DNA of 41,808 nt from Corynebacterium sp. 13CS0277 (lineage in GTDB: Bacteria > Actinomycetota > Actinomycetes > Mycobacteriales > Mycobacteriaceae), in NCBI RefSeq assembly GCF_002994655.1, contig NZ_PPDL01000025.1:1-41808 (forward strand), in the 5' to 3' direction. A model generated the notes under the pieces. It did no database searches. It saw only the letters and a list, made by a program, of their open reading frames with translations, and was not told the origin of the DNA. Positions 6,460-13,889 of the stretch are shown piece by piece. How positions within the stretch are numbered: the stretch's first letter is position 1; each line of letters begins with the position of its first letter. The position numbers were made by a program, and so were the translations under genes.

Positions 6460-7259
6460 GCGACGAAATCGCCGAAACCCTCACATTCGACGGGGTGCGG
6501 ATCCGCATCCTCCGCGACGAAGACGGTTCCCGCTGGTTCAGCGCCCGCGACGTGGCCCGCTCACTCAAGTACAAAAGGGGTTCCGCATCCATTCGGCATC
6601 TCTGCCCGGACCACCAGCGGGGCGAATACCGCCGAATCCGAAAGGCAACCCGGGGGTATGCCCGGGAGCCTTTCATCTCCGAGGATGACGTCATGGCCGT
6701 CGCAGCCAACAGCGGGATGCCCGCAGCCTACCTGCTGGGGCAAGCGGTGCGGCCCGAACCAGAGCCGAAACACGCGGCGGGCTACCTGCCGAACACGGTG
6801 GAAGCCCTGGAAGCCCTGGGCTTCACCCCAGATGACAACGCCTACTGGTGGGTGGGCGACTACCTCGACGCCACCGCCCAGCAGCGTTTTCAGGGCATCA
6901 TCCGCGCAGGCATCTACGCGTGGGCTAGCCGCATCGCACTGCACATCACCCCGACCAGCATCAACTTTCAAGGCCTGCGGCGGCTGGCAAACCTCACAGC
7001 CGACGAAGCCGGTCAGGTGATCCGCTACGCGGAACTCACCCCCACTGGCGGCTGGTTCCCCCTGGAAGACACCATGCGGGCGCTCATGCCCCGGGGCCGG
7101 TGCAGCTACCAGGGCTGCACCCACCCCATCGCCATCTGGTCCGAACTGGGGCTATGTGACAATCATGAGCGTAACGCGCAACAAATCCTGAAAGAGACTC
7201 AATACTATGACGAAGCGAGAGCCGTACAGGCTAGAAGATCCTCCCGCACCTGGTACTGA
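6456..7259 (+). CDS. Second BRO-N antirepressor-like protein with C-terminal Cys/His motif
   Basis: 267 aa. The N-terminal BRO-N domain (about 5-95) shows LTFDGVRIRILRDEDGSRW, FSARDVARSLKYKR and EPFISEDDVMAVA. The middle part is not recognised. Near the C terminus CSYQGC...LGLCDNH looks like a small zinc-binding motif. It shares only the N-terminal domain with the protein at 4852, so this is domain reuse, not a recent copy. The start at 6456 comes from the ATGA overlap. Its 3' end overlaps the exonuclease gene by 53 nt, which is unusually long here. Confidence 0.8.
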   Translation: MSDEIAETLTFDGVRIRILRDEDGSRWFSARDVARSLKYKRGSASIRHLCPDHQRGEYRRIRKATRGYAREPFISEDDVMAVAANSGMPAAYLLGQAVRPEPEPKHAAGYLPNTVEALEALGFTPDDNAYWWVGDYLDATAQQRFQGIIRAGIYAWASRIALHITPTSINFQGLRRLANLTADEAGQVIRYAELTPTGGWFPLEDTMRALMPRGRCSYQGCTHPIAIWSELGLCDNHERNAQQILKETQYYDEARAVQARRSSRTWY

Positions 7260-8205
7260 TGAATGGCGGAAGCTGATGACGGCTTCCAAGCTGCCGACCA
7301 TCCTGCATGATGCGGACACCTACCTGGGGTTGGGGTACAAAACAGCGTTTGACACCTGGCTGGAAATGCGCGGACACGTCGAAGAACACCACAGTGACGC
7401 CACCCTGGCGATGTTCGCAGACGCCCACGACGCGGAGGATTACGCGGTGAACGTGTGGAAGCGCAAAAACCCCGGGTGGACCACCTCTAAGGGCGAAGTA
7501 GCCTACCGGAACCCGGCCCTGGATTTCCCTCACCTGGTGAGCCTGGACCGGGTAGCTAGGCGCGGGCGTGCCCGCCACATCATTGAAGTCAAGCGCCCCC
7601 AACGGCAGTTGGCCGCACCCCGTGAAGCCTGGATTATGCAGGTGATTTTCCAGATGGGGGTAAGCGGTATCCATGACGCGTCCATCGTTATGGTGCCCCG
7701 CTACGGTGAAAACAGTATTACCCCTGTGCCGTGGGACCCGGAACTGTTTGACGTGATGGTCGAACAGGCCCGTGAATTCATGGCCCTGGTTGAATCCGGC
7801 GACCCGCCTGAAATGGACACCAGTACCTACGCGAAGACGTGGCTGGCCGAAAGCAATCCGGTCAACGAGAGTGAACCCCCGGTGGAGCTGGACGGAGACC
7901 TGGCGGGGGAGTTGATCGCCGCGTGGGATGTTCTGCGGGATGCGGAAGCCCGCGTGACGGCCCTGGAGAATCAAGTGGCCGCGCAGCTGGGGGATGCTCC
8001 CGCAGGCCGATTCCAGGGCAGCACCCTGGTGTCACGCCGCGCGGGCACGTTCAGCGCTAGGCGATTGTCGGATGAGCAGAAAGCCCCCTACATGACGAAG
8101 TTGGCGCTGGATACGAAAGCGCTGCGAGCTGCGGAGCCAGACCTGTATGAGCAGGCCCGGGGCGCGGCCACTTACACGTTTAATCGAAAGGAATTCTTGC
8201 GATGA
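7207..8205 (+). CDS. YqaJ/lambda-type exonuclease
   Basis: 332 aa recombination nuclease expected to resect double-stranded ends for its RecT partner just downstream. GTDEWRKLMTASKLPTIL matches the family N terminus. The catalytic part shows SLDRV followed by IIEVKRP (D...ExK) and a later QVIFQMGVSG. The C-terminal third is extra and partly coiled (WDVLRDAEARVTALENQVAAQ). The start at 7207 is needed to keep the N-terminal motif, even though it lies inside the preceding gene. Confidence 0.88.
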   Translation: MTKREPYRLEDPPAPGTDEWRKLMTASKLPTILHDADTYLGLGYKTAFDTWLEMRGHVEEHHSDATLAMFADAHDAEDYAVNVWKRKNPGWTTSKGEVAYRNPALDFPHLVSLDRVARRGRARHIIEVKRPQRQLAAPREAWIMQVIFQMGVSGIHDASIVMVPRYGENSITPVPWDPELFDVMVEQAREFMALVESGDPPEMDTSTYAKTWLAESNPVNESEPPVELDGDLAGELIAAWDVLRDAEARVTALENQVAAQLGDAPAGRFQGSTLVSRRAGTFSARRLSDEQKAPYMTKLALDTKALRAAEPDLYEQARGAATYTFNRKEFLR

Positions 8206-9059
8206 ATGAAATTGCTACCACCAACGACGGCATGATGTTGCCGTCCGCCGCCGCGCATCAGAACCTGGCGGCGCAGGTGCAGAACATGGATTTGGCCTAC
8301 CGGCTGGCAGAGCAGTTGACCAGCACCCAGCTGGTGCCCACCGCCTACCGGGGGAAGCCTGCGGACGCCGCAGCCGCCATCCTCTACGGTGCAGAGCTGG
8401 GACTGAATGCGCTCCAGTCGCTCCAGCAGGTGATGGTGATTAACGGGAAGCCCGGGGTGGAAGCCCGCACAATGGTCGCGCAGCTCAAAGCACGCGGCTA
8501 CAAGTTCACCACCGTTGAGTCCACCCCGGAGTCCGTGACCGTGCGCGCCGAAAGTCCCCAGGGGGAAGTAGAAGAATCCACCTGGACCATGCAGCGGGCG
8601 ACCACCGCAGGGTTCACGAAGAACAAGCTGTACCAGGCGCAGCCGGAAGCCATGCTGTACGCCAAAGCCGCCACGGAGGTGTGCCGCCGCCTGGCCCCCC
8701 ACGTGCTGGGCGGTATGCCCTACAGTGCGGAAGAGCTGCGGATGGAATTCGCGCCGGAGCCGGTGCAGGCCACCGCCACGCGTACGGATAAGCCCGCTGC
8801 TGCGGATCGGCTCAAAGCCCTCAAAGCAGCCCCCGCGCCTGAAGACGCACCTGAGCCGGAGCCGGAACCCGCCGCTGAAACCCTGGATGCAGACACCCCG
8901 ATTAAGGATGAGCGGGTGGAACAGTTCCACGAGAGCATCCGCGCCGCAGCCGACAGGCCCACCCTGAAAACGCTCATGACGCAGGCCGATGACTTGGGCC
9001 TGGGGGATGCAATCCGTGACGTGGCCCGCACCCGCTGGGCAGAGTTGGAGCCGAAGTGA
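8202..9059 (+). CDS. recT: RecT-type single-strand annealing protein
   Basis: 285 aa. The core (about 25-190) carries AAAILYGAELGLNALQSLQQ followed by VMVINGKPGVEARTMVAQLK and MLYAKAATEVCRRLAPHVLG, typical of RecT-family annealases. A Pro/Glu-rich linker (APEDAPEPEPEPAAE) leads to a small helical C-terminal piece. It promotes annealing of exonuclease-resected DNA and pairs with the upstream YqaJ nuclease (ATGA overlap) and the downstream SSB. Confidence 0.9.
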   Translation: MNEIATTNDGMMLPSAAAHQNLAAQVQNMDLAYRLAEQLTSTQLVPTAYRGKPADAAAAILYGAELGLNALQSLQQVMVINGKPGVEARTMVAQLKARGYKFTTVESTPESVTVRAESPQGEVEESTWTMQRATTAGFTKNKLYQAQPEAMLYAKAATEVCRRLAPHVLGGMPYSAEELRMEFAPEPVQATATRTDKPAAADRLKALKAAPAPEDAPEPEPEPAAETLDADTPIKDERVEQFHESIRAAADRPTLKTLMTQADDLGLGDAIRDVARTRWAELEPK

Positions 9060-9469
9060 TCCAGTACCAAACCTTTATCGGCAGGCTGGTTGCGGACCCG
9101 GATTTGCGGTTTACGCCGAACGGGAAAGCCGTGGCAGAGTTCCGCATAGCGGAGTCTGATTCTCACAAGGATGAGCGTGGGAACTGGCAAACAACCAAAC
9201 GCTTGTTCATCCCGTGTGCTGCGTGGGGGGAGCTGGCGGAGAGCGTCAACGCGCACTTGCGTAAGGGCGACCGTGTGGCAGTCACGGGGAAGCTGGAAAC
9301 CCAGGAATGGGAAGCAAAAGACGGCACCAGTAGGTCCCGCATCATGCTGAACAGCGTGGTGGGGGTGTATCGCCACGTGGACCGGGTGCAGGGGCCAAAC
9401 AACAACACAGGCGGCGGTGGCGGTGGTGGGTGGGGCAGCGCTACCCGCGATGAAGCGCCCCCGTTCTGA
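9056..9469 (+). CDS. ssb: Single-stranded DNA-binding protein
   Basis: 137 aa with an OB fold (about 1-108: FIGRLVADPDLRFTPNGKAV, FIPCAAWGELAE, KGDRVAVTGKLETQEWE), a glycine-rich linker and the acidic tail DEAPPF that normally contacts host partner proteins. The GTG start overlaps recT by GTGA. It completes an exonuclease-RecT-SSB recombination set. Confidence 0.96.
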   Translation: MIQYQTFIGRLVADPDLRFTPNGKAVAEFRIAESDSHKDERGNWQTTKRLFIPCAAWGELAESVNAHLRKGDRVAVTGKLETQEWEAKDGTSRSRIMLNSVVGVYRHVDRVQGPNNNTGGGGGGGWGSATRDEAPPF

Positions 9470-9648
9470 TGGGGCGACCGTGGTGGCCACTGGCAAGCCC
9501 GGAGGGGATCGCCCTCTACGCCGCAGAGTACGGGCTAACCCTCACAGCAGCGCAGGCCGTCGCCATCTCCGACTTCCTGAAGTCGATGCGTGACGGCCCG
9601 CAACCACAAAGGAATGGAGGTGAACACGATGGTGTGGTTCCGGATTGA
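9469..9648 (+). CDS. Small protein of unknown function (59 aa)
   Basis: The ATG overlaps the ssb stop codon (ATGA), the pattern used throughout this operon. The 59-aa frame runs into the start of the initiator gene. The product begins MGRPWWPLASPEGIALYAAE and has a helical middle (LTAAQAVAISDFLKSMRDG). No family recognised. The end overlaps the next gene by 20 nt. Confidence 0.6.
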   Translation: MGRPWWPLASPEGIALYAAEYGLTLTAAQAVAISDFLKSMRDGPQPQRNGGEHDGVVPD

Positions 9649-10504
9649 CGATAATTTTCACTCTCATCCCAAGATTGAGCAGTTGCCGAACGGGGCCATA
9701 GGGCTGTGGGTGAAAGCGGGTAGCTGGTCGACGAAGTACCTCACGGATGGGGTGATTCCAGCCAGTGTTGTGCGCGGACTCAAGGGCACCCGCCCGCAGA
9801 TTGATGCGCTAGTGCGTAGCGGCATGTGGGTGGAGATTGTGGGCGATTCCGGGCGCAAATCGTACGCGTTTCGCGACTGGGAGGATTACCAAACTCCACG
9901 TTCTGAGGTGATGGAAACACGTGCGAAACAGGCGCGAATCAAACGCGAATCGCGCGCGAATCAAACACGAATCAAACACGAATCGCACACCCAAAAATCC
10001 GATGACCAGCAGGGACGCGAAAATGTCCATGGTGGACTCCTGGACCCACAACCACATCCACTACCTAAAAGTGAAAAAGGGGAAGAGGGAAGTAAGACCT
10101 TTCCGCGTGACGCTCCCCCCTCCACGACTGGTGCGGGCGGTGGGGCCACGGCTGCGCCGGTGGCCTACGGCACCCCGGACGATCCCCGGTGTGCGACTCA
10201 TGCAGGGTGGCCCCGGGAGCAGGTGCCCGCCTGTGGCGCGTGCGGCGACGCCCGCAGGGTCTGGCGGGAGCGGGAGCAGGCCACCAGGGACGCGGCCCGC
10301 GCAGCCGTTGACGCGTGCCCGTGGTGCAACGCGCTGGGCCTGGTGGAGGTCACAGCCGCCACCCCTGGCGGTAGCCCCACTCTGGCGAAGTGTGACCACA
10401 CTGGTCCGCCCCGGCAGGCGGGCGGCGGCGGGGGGTTCACCCCCGTGAGCAGTCCGCAGGGGCGGCGTGAATTGATTGAAAAAGCTCTTGGAAAGGGGCA
10501 GTGA
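9629..10504 (+). CDS. Replication initiator-like protein
   Basis: 291 aa. The N-terminal domain (MVWFRIDDNFHSHPKIEQ, AIGLWVKAGSWS, VVRGLKGT...IDALVRSGMW) is the winged-helix type common in actinophage replication proteins of the DnaD/replisome-organiser kind. A basic linker follows (about 95-125). The C-terminal half has Cys/His clusters (CATH...CGACGDAR, CPWCNALG...KCDH) that may bind zinc. Start 9629 has GGAGG 8 nt upstream. Six 11-bp iterons lie inside the linker-coding part, so the replication origin is probably within the gene. No helicase or loader gene is nearby. Confidence 0.78.
   Translation: MVWFRIDDNFHSHPKIEQLPNGAIGLWVKAGSWSTKYLTDGVIPASVVRGLKGTRPQIDALVRSGMWVEIVGDSGRKSYAFRDWEDYQTPRSEVMETRAKQARIKRESRANQTRIKHESHTQKSDDQQGRENVHGGLLDPQPHPLPKSEKGEEGSKTFPRDAPPSTTGAGGGATAAPVAYGTPDDPRCATHAGWPREQVPACGACGDARRVWREREQATRDAARAAVDACPWCNALGLVEVTAATPGGSPTLAKCDHTGPPRQAGGGGGFTPVSSPQGRRELIEKALGKGQ
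9923..9988. repeat. Six tandem 11-bp iterons, probable replication origin
   Basis: Five consecutive 11-bp units of the form RCGAATCRMRC run from 9934 to 9988, for example GCGAATCAAAC (twice) and ACGAATCAAAC. A sixth, weaker unit GCGAAACAGGC lies at 9923-9933. Eleven bp is about one helical turn, so initiator molecules would line up on one face. As 11 is not a multiple of 3, this is repetition at DNA level, not simply protein repeats. The place inside an initiator gene mirrors lambdoid O-gene origins. Confidence 0.68.
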
Positions 10505-10506
10505 CC

Positions 10507-10734
10507 ATGCAAAACGATGAAACCCCCGCCTACTACCGGCTGGGCGATGTGGACGCGGGCGACGTGTGTGAACGGCTCACGTTTTGGGCTGGGAACGCGG
10601 TGAAGTACCTGGTCCGCAGCTCCCGCCTTGACGGCCACGTCAAGGGCGACCCACTGACTGGCCCGGTGGAGGATCTGCGCAAAGCCCGCGCCTGCATCAA
10701 TCGGGAGTTGGCCCGCCTGGGGGGCAAAAGATGA
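10507..10734 (+). CDS. DUF3310 family protein
   Basis: 75 aa matching the short phage family DUF3310: YYRLGDVDAGDVCERL, FWAGNAVKYLVRSSRLDG and a closing VEDLRKARACINREL. Its role is not established. Its usual place is in phage replication modules, as here. ATG 10507 (GGAAAGGGG upstream) is preferred over GTG 10501, which overlaps the previous stop. Confidence 0.82.
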   Translation: MQNDETPAYYRLGDVDAGDVCERLTFWAGNAVKYLVRSSRLDGHVKGDPLTGPVEDLRKARACINRELARLGGKR

Positions 10735-11123
10735 CTGACCAGCAGGTTTACCGCCTTCCACTGCCGTGGATGCGGCCACCGTTGACGCTGAACCAGCGGC
10801 TGCACTGGGCGAAAAAAGCCCAGCTCACAAAAGGGGTTCGGGGTAACGCCTACTGGCGCGCCGCACACCACCAGCTGCCCAAAGGGGTGGGCTACGCCCG
10901 GGTTCAGCTCCACTACCGGCCACGGGACCGGCGGCGGCGGGACACGGACAACCTGGTGCCCACGCTGAAAGCCCTGGCAGACGGGCTAGTGGACTACGGG
11001 CTGGTGGCGGATGACACGCCCGAGTTCATGGACAAACCCCAGCCGATTATTGAACCCCCGGCCCCGAAACAGCCGGGTTGCATGTGGCTGGTTGTCACCA
11101 CGTGGCCCGAAAAACCCGCCTAG
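10731..11123 (+). CDS. rusA: RusA-like Holliday junction resolvase
   Basis: 130 aa endonuclease that resolves branched DNA produced in replication and recombination. The family signature RRRDTDNLVPTLKALADG followed by LVDYGLVADD contains the conserved catalytic aspartates. An N-terminal PLTLNQRLHWAKK is also typical. It overlaps the DUF3310 gene by ATGA and ends the replication module. Confidence 0.92.
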   Translation: MTDQQVYRLPLPWMRPPLTLNQRLHWAKKAQLTKGVRGNAYWRAAHHQLPKGVGYARVQLHYRPRDRRRRDTDNLVPTLKALADGLVDYGLVADDTPEFMDKPQPIIEPPAPKQPGCMWLVVTTWPEKPA

Positions 11124-11182
11124 CTTCCCGCCTGAGCGCCTAACGCCCCGCGTCTGCTACCCGTGTGTGGGTGCGGGGTGTT

Positions 11183-11206
11183 TGGGGGCTTAAAACCCCC
11201 ACTTTC
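11183..11206 (+). terminator. Weak hairpin after the replication module
   Basis: GGGGG (11184-11188) and CCCCC (11196-11200) pair across CTTAAAA and are followed by ACTTTC. The stem is short, so this is a weak or partial terminator at best. It lies in the 100-nt gap after rusA. Confidence 0.35.
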
Positions 11207-11229
11207 ACACCAATCGAAAGGATGACATG

Positions 11230-11391
11230 ATGCTGCGAACCCTCACACTCGCCGCCACCCAAATCGCCCTAGCCGTCCTGTGTCTGAACTTTGACGGGTG
11301 GATTTCCGCCACCCTCGCAATCCTCTGGGCACTCCATGCAGGGGCCACCCTCCAACGAGGGCGAACAAACAATCTAGACCACGCAGTCTAG
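11230..11391 (+). CDS. Small two-helix membrane protein
   Basis: 53 aa (54 if the adjacent ATG at 11227 is used), preceded by GAAAGGATGAC. Two hydrophobic stretches (about LAATQIALAVLCL and ISATLAILWALHAGA) suggest a hairpin in the membrane with a polar C-terminal tail. Function unknown. It is the first of the small-gene block. Confidence 0.6.
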   Translation: MLRTLTLAATQIALAVLCLNFDGWISATLAILWALHAGATLQRGRTNNLDHAV

Positions 11392-11430
11392 ACCCAAACC
11401 CCAACCCCACCAACTGAAAGACATGCCACC

Positions 11431-11679
11431 ATGGACAAAACATTCATCACCACCCACGCGCGGGAAACCCTCAACGACGCCATCGCAAACATCGAAAGCT
11501 GCAACCCCTACCAACTCGACTACTGCGCCCGACTCTGGTCCGCGGTACTCGAAACCGAAATCAGCCCCGATTTGGTCGCCCACCTCATCACCCTCTGGCA
11601 CCTCGCAGACGTACGCGACGGCGCAACCCCCGCAGCCACCGCCCTCGCAATCTGCGACGCCATCCGACAGCGCAACTAA
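11431..11679 (+). CDS. Small helical protein of unknown function
   Basis: 82 aa, predicted helical, starting MDKTFITTHARETLND, with cysteines at NIESCNPYQLDYCARLW. The ribosome binding site is weak (GAAAGACATGCCACC). Coding is strongly C-rich on the plus strand compared with the structural genes. No family recognised. Confidence 0.65.
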   Translation: MDKTFITTHARETLNDAIANIESCNPYQLDYCARLWSAVLETEISPDLVAHLITLWHLADVRDGATPAATALAICDAIRQRN

Positions 11680-11694
11680 CCCCAAGGAACCCCC

Positions 11695-12051
11695 ATGGCA
11701 TTTGAGATCCACGAATCGCCCCCACCAAACAAAAACCTCGACATCCCACCCACCAGCGACCCCGTGGACAGCTACGAACTGTACAGGGCACGCGCCGCCT
11801 ACATGCAGGCCGTCCACGACCATCCCGGCATGTGGGTGAGCGCCACCCTGGAAGACGTACGCCCCGGCACCACAGACAAAAGCCCCACAGCCACCCGCCG
11901 CCACCTGAAAGGCCTCGCACGGGCCATCAACAGGGGCCACTACCCCTTTAGCGGCCAGCACGCCTACAGGTGCGTAGTACGCGACAACATCATCTACACC
12001 CGCCTAATCCCGGGGGAAGAGATGTACAACAACGGCCCCACCAACCCATAG
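11695..12051 (+). CDS. Small protein, paralogue of the next gene
   Basis: 118 aa, preceded by AAGGAACCCCC. It shares a pattern with the gene at 12062: a helix, then HPGMWVSATLEDVRPGT, a basic helix, HYPFSGQHAY and YTRLIPGEE. The two look like a diverged tandem duplication. No known family or catalytic motif is evident. Confidence 0.72.
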   Translation: MAFEIHESPPPNKNLDIPPTSDPVDSYELYRARAAYMQAVHDHPGMWVSATLEDVRPGTTDKSPTATRRHLKGLARAINRGHYPFSGQHAYRCVVRDNIIYTRLIPGEEMYNNGPTNP

Positions 12052-12061
12052 GAGACACCCC

Positions 12062-12370
12062 ATGCCTTTCACCACCCACGAAACACTCCCACCCCAGAAA
12101 ATGCCCAGGCGAACCAAAGGCCTGCGCGAACTCACGGCCTACCGGGACGCCATGCACAAAAACCCCGGCCTGTGGATCGGAGCAGACTTCCACGACTTGC
12201 GCCCCGGGCAGCGCATCGCTTCCCACCGCTCCAACCCTATGAGCAGCATCGCCGTGCTCATCCGCAAACACAAGCACCCGTTTGATGACGGGCACACCTA
12301 TGAAGCCTACTGCCGTGGCGTTCGGCTCTACGCCCGCCTGGTACCAGACGAAGAAAAGGAACAACAGTGA
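12062..12370 (+). CDS. Small protein, paralogue of the previous gene
   Basis: 102 aa, preceded by AGGAGACACCC. It aligns with the gene at 11695 through NPGLWIGADFHDLRPGQ, KHKHPFDDGHTY and YARLVPDEE. The conserved W, RPG, PF and RL(I/V)P positions suggest a shared fold. Function unknown. Confidence 0.73.
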   Translation: MPFTTHETLPPQKMPRRTKGLRELTAYRDAMHKNPGLWIGADFHDLRPGQRIASHRSNPMSSIAVLIRKHKHPFDDGHTYEAYCRGVRLYARLVPDEEKEQQ

Positions 12371-12615
12371 ACCCCGCCATCGTCGCAAGCCGCCTGAAAG
12401 CCATCGCCGAAATCGCCGGCCCGCCCGGCACCCACGACTGGGAAACGTTCGACCCGCCCACCGTCATGGCCATCCGCCCCACCACCCCCGGCCACGCCAA
12501 CCTCTGGGTGGAGACCACCCGCAACACCCTGGGCCACGAATGCGCAACCGTCCCTATCGGCAGGGAAACCGCGCTGCAACTTATCGCCGCCCTAGCCCAC
12601 CACACCATCAAGTAA
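12367..12615 (+). CDS. Small protein of unknown function
   Basis: 82 aa with a GTG start overlapping the previous stop (GTGA). It is soluble and mixed alpha/beta, with HDWETFDPPTVMAIRPT in the middle. No family recognised. Confidence 0.65.
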   Translation: MNPAIVASRLKAIAEIAGPPGTHDWETFDPPTVMAIRPTTPGHANLWVETTRNTLGHECATVPIGRETALQLIAALAHHTIK

Positions 12616-12625
12616 GGAGAAAGTA

Positions 12626-12850
12626 ATGAGCGAAGTGCGAACAATGATCAGCGGCTTGCAGCTGAAACTCAACAGCACAACCTCGAGTCACATCTACACC
12701 GTGTTGATTGAATTTGGTCCCTTTGATGGATTCTACGTCAGCGTGATCACGGAATATGAAGAAGCCCTGGCCCTGGACCTGGAGAGCATGAAGATGCTGC
12801 GCGACGCATTGACCAAGATGATCGATATTAAAGAGAAAGAGCAGCGGTGA
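12626..12850 (+). CDS. Small protein of unknown function
   Basis: 74 aa, preceded by a good site (AAGGAGAAAGTA). A beta-rich start (LQLKLNSTTSSHIYTVLIEF) is followed by an acidic helical end (LDLESMKMLRDALTKMIDI). The layout resembles the next gene's product, so the two may share a fold. Function unknown. Confidence 0.68.
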   Translation: MSEVRTMISGLQLKLNSTTSSHIYTVLIEFGPFDGFYVSVITEYEEALALDLESMKMLRDALTKMIDIKEKEQR

Positions 12851-13095
12851 ACACCCCGAAGATCCAGCAGCGGACCAACAGCCTGGCCACCCAGTTCAGC
12901 GCCTGGTCAAGTAAGCCCGTGGCAGTGGACGTCATGGGCGGGTACGGGCCGGGCCATGAACCGCAGGTGTCGATGGAACTCTCCGGCCCGAAGTATTTCG
13001 AAGTCACCATGAGCGCCGAAGAAGTCGCCACCCTGCACTACATGCTGGGTGAAACCATGCGCGCCTACAAAATCGAAGAACGAACGGAGATGTGA
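12847..13095 (+). CDS. Small protein of unknown function
   Basis: 82 aa with a GTG start overlapping the previous stop. Beta strands (VAVDVMGGYG, QVSMELSGPKYFEVTMS) precede a C-terminal helix (EEVATLHYMLGETMRAYKI), similar in outline to the previous gene. No family recognised. Confidence 0.66.
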   Translation: MNTPKIQQRTNSLATQFSAWSSKPVAVDVMGGYGPGHEPQVSMELSGPKYFEVTMSAEEVATLHYMLGETMRAYKIEERTEM

Positions 13096-13337
13096 TGATC
13101 GTCCCCACCAAAGAACTCGCCTACTACATCCACAAGACCATCTTCCGCGACGACGCCACCTGCGAAGCCGTCGCCGAAGCAACCGGGTGCACGGAGGAGG
13201 AGGCTTCCGAAGCGCTATCCAGGTACCTCGCTGCTGCCGAGAAGTTCGTCCCCTGTTCCTGTGAAAACTGCACCGGCATTCCTGAGCGCACCGCCGCAGA
13301 CGTACAGGCCGCAGCCAACGAGGAAGAGGAAGACTAA
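13095..13337 (+). CDS. Small protein with CxCxxC motif
   Basis: 80 aa. An N-terminal helical part includes a possible helix-turn-helix (ATCEAVAEATGCTEEEASEA). A CSCENCTG cluster follows that could bind a metal, and the tail is acidic (ANEEEED). ATG 13095 overlaps the previous stop and has GGAG 5 nt upstream; GTG 13092 is less likely. Confidence 0.65.
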   Translation: MIVPTKELAYYIHKTIFRDDATCEAVAEATGCTEEEASEALSRYLAAAEKFVPCSCENCTGIPERTAADVQAAANEEEED

Positions 13338-13759
13338 TGGACCTAGAGATCTTCAACTACACGGGCCTTGATGACTGGTGCCATGAATACGAAGAGTTTG
13401 CAGAAGAATTCATTATCGACGGTACCGACCCGAATAAAATCTACATCGCCATTAATGCACACGGTTACCTGAGTGTCACCCTGGAAGAACTGCGGGACGT
13501 GTACATGGAACTGGGCAGCATCCTCGACCACCACGACCCACTACTAAAGGGAACCCAAATGAGCCGCACCCCATACGTCCCCACCACAGAGGGGCGCATC
13601 TGGGCGGAAGCCCACACCAACGATGAAGCGCAGATCTACTTTGACGATGGCGTACTACTCCACTCTGTGACCATGGGGCAGTCGGACGCCGCGAAGTTTT
13701 TCGCAGCAGGGCACGACATGTTCCGCAGACTCCAGTTCAAAAAGGAACTGGGGAAATGA
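13337..13759 (+). CDS. Acidic protein of unknown function
   Basis: 140 aa, strongly acidic in the N-terminal half (WCHEYEEFAEEFIIDGTDP), with a second part (MSRTPYVPTTEGRIWAEAHT onward) after an internal ATG at 13559 that has AAAGGGAACCCAA upstream. The second part could therefore also be made alone. Acidic small phage proteins may mimic DNA, but nothing here proves that. Start overlaps the previous stop (TAATG). Confidence 0.65.
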   Translation: MDLEIFNYTGLDDWCHEYEEFAEEFIIDGTDPNKIYIAINAHGYLSVTLEELRDVYMELGSILDHHDPLLKGTQMSRTPYVPTTEGRIWAEAHTNDEAQIYFDDGVLLHSVTMGQSDAAKFFAAGHDMFRRLQFKKELGK

Positions 13760-13842
13760 CCACCCTCACCATCACGGAAGCCCGCGATCTAGCCCGCTAT
13801 CTCAACAAGGTGGCCGAAAAAGCAGAACACCACGGGCAGTGA
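13756..13842 (+). CDS. Possible 28-aa peptide
   Basis: ATG overlaps the preceding stop (ATGA) and AAAGGAACTGGGG lies upstream. The peptide is one predicted amphipathic helix (TEARDLARYLNKVAEKAEHH). It may be a real small gene or only a translational link. Confidence 0.4.
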   Translation: MTTLTITEARDLARYLNKVAEKAEHHGQ

Positions 13843-13889
13843 GCGAAAGACTATCCTGACAATCGGAACCAGCAGAAAGGTGAACCCAC

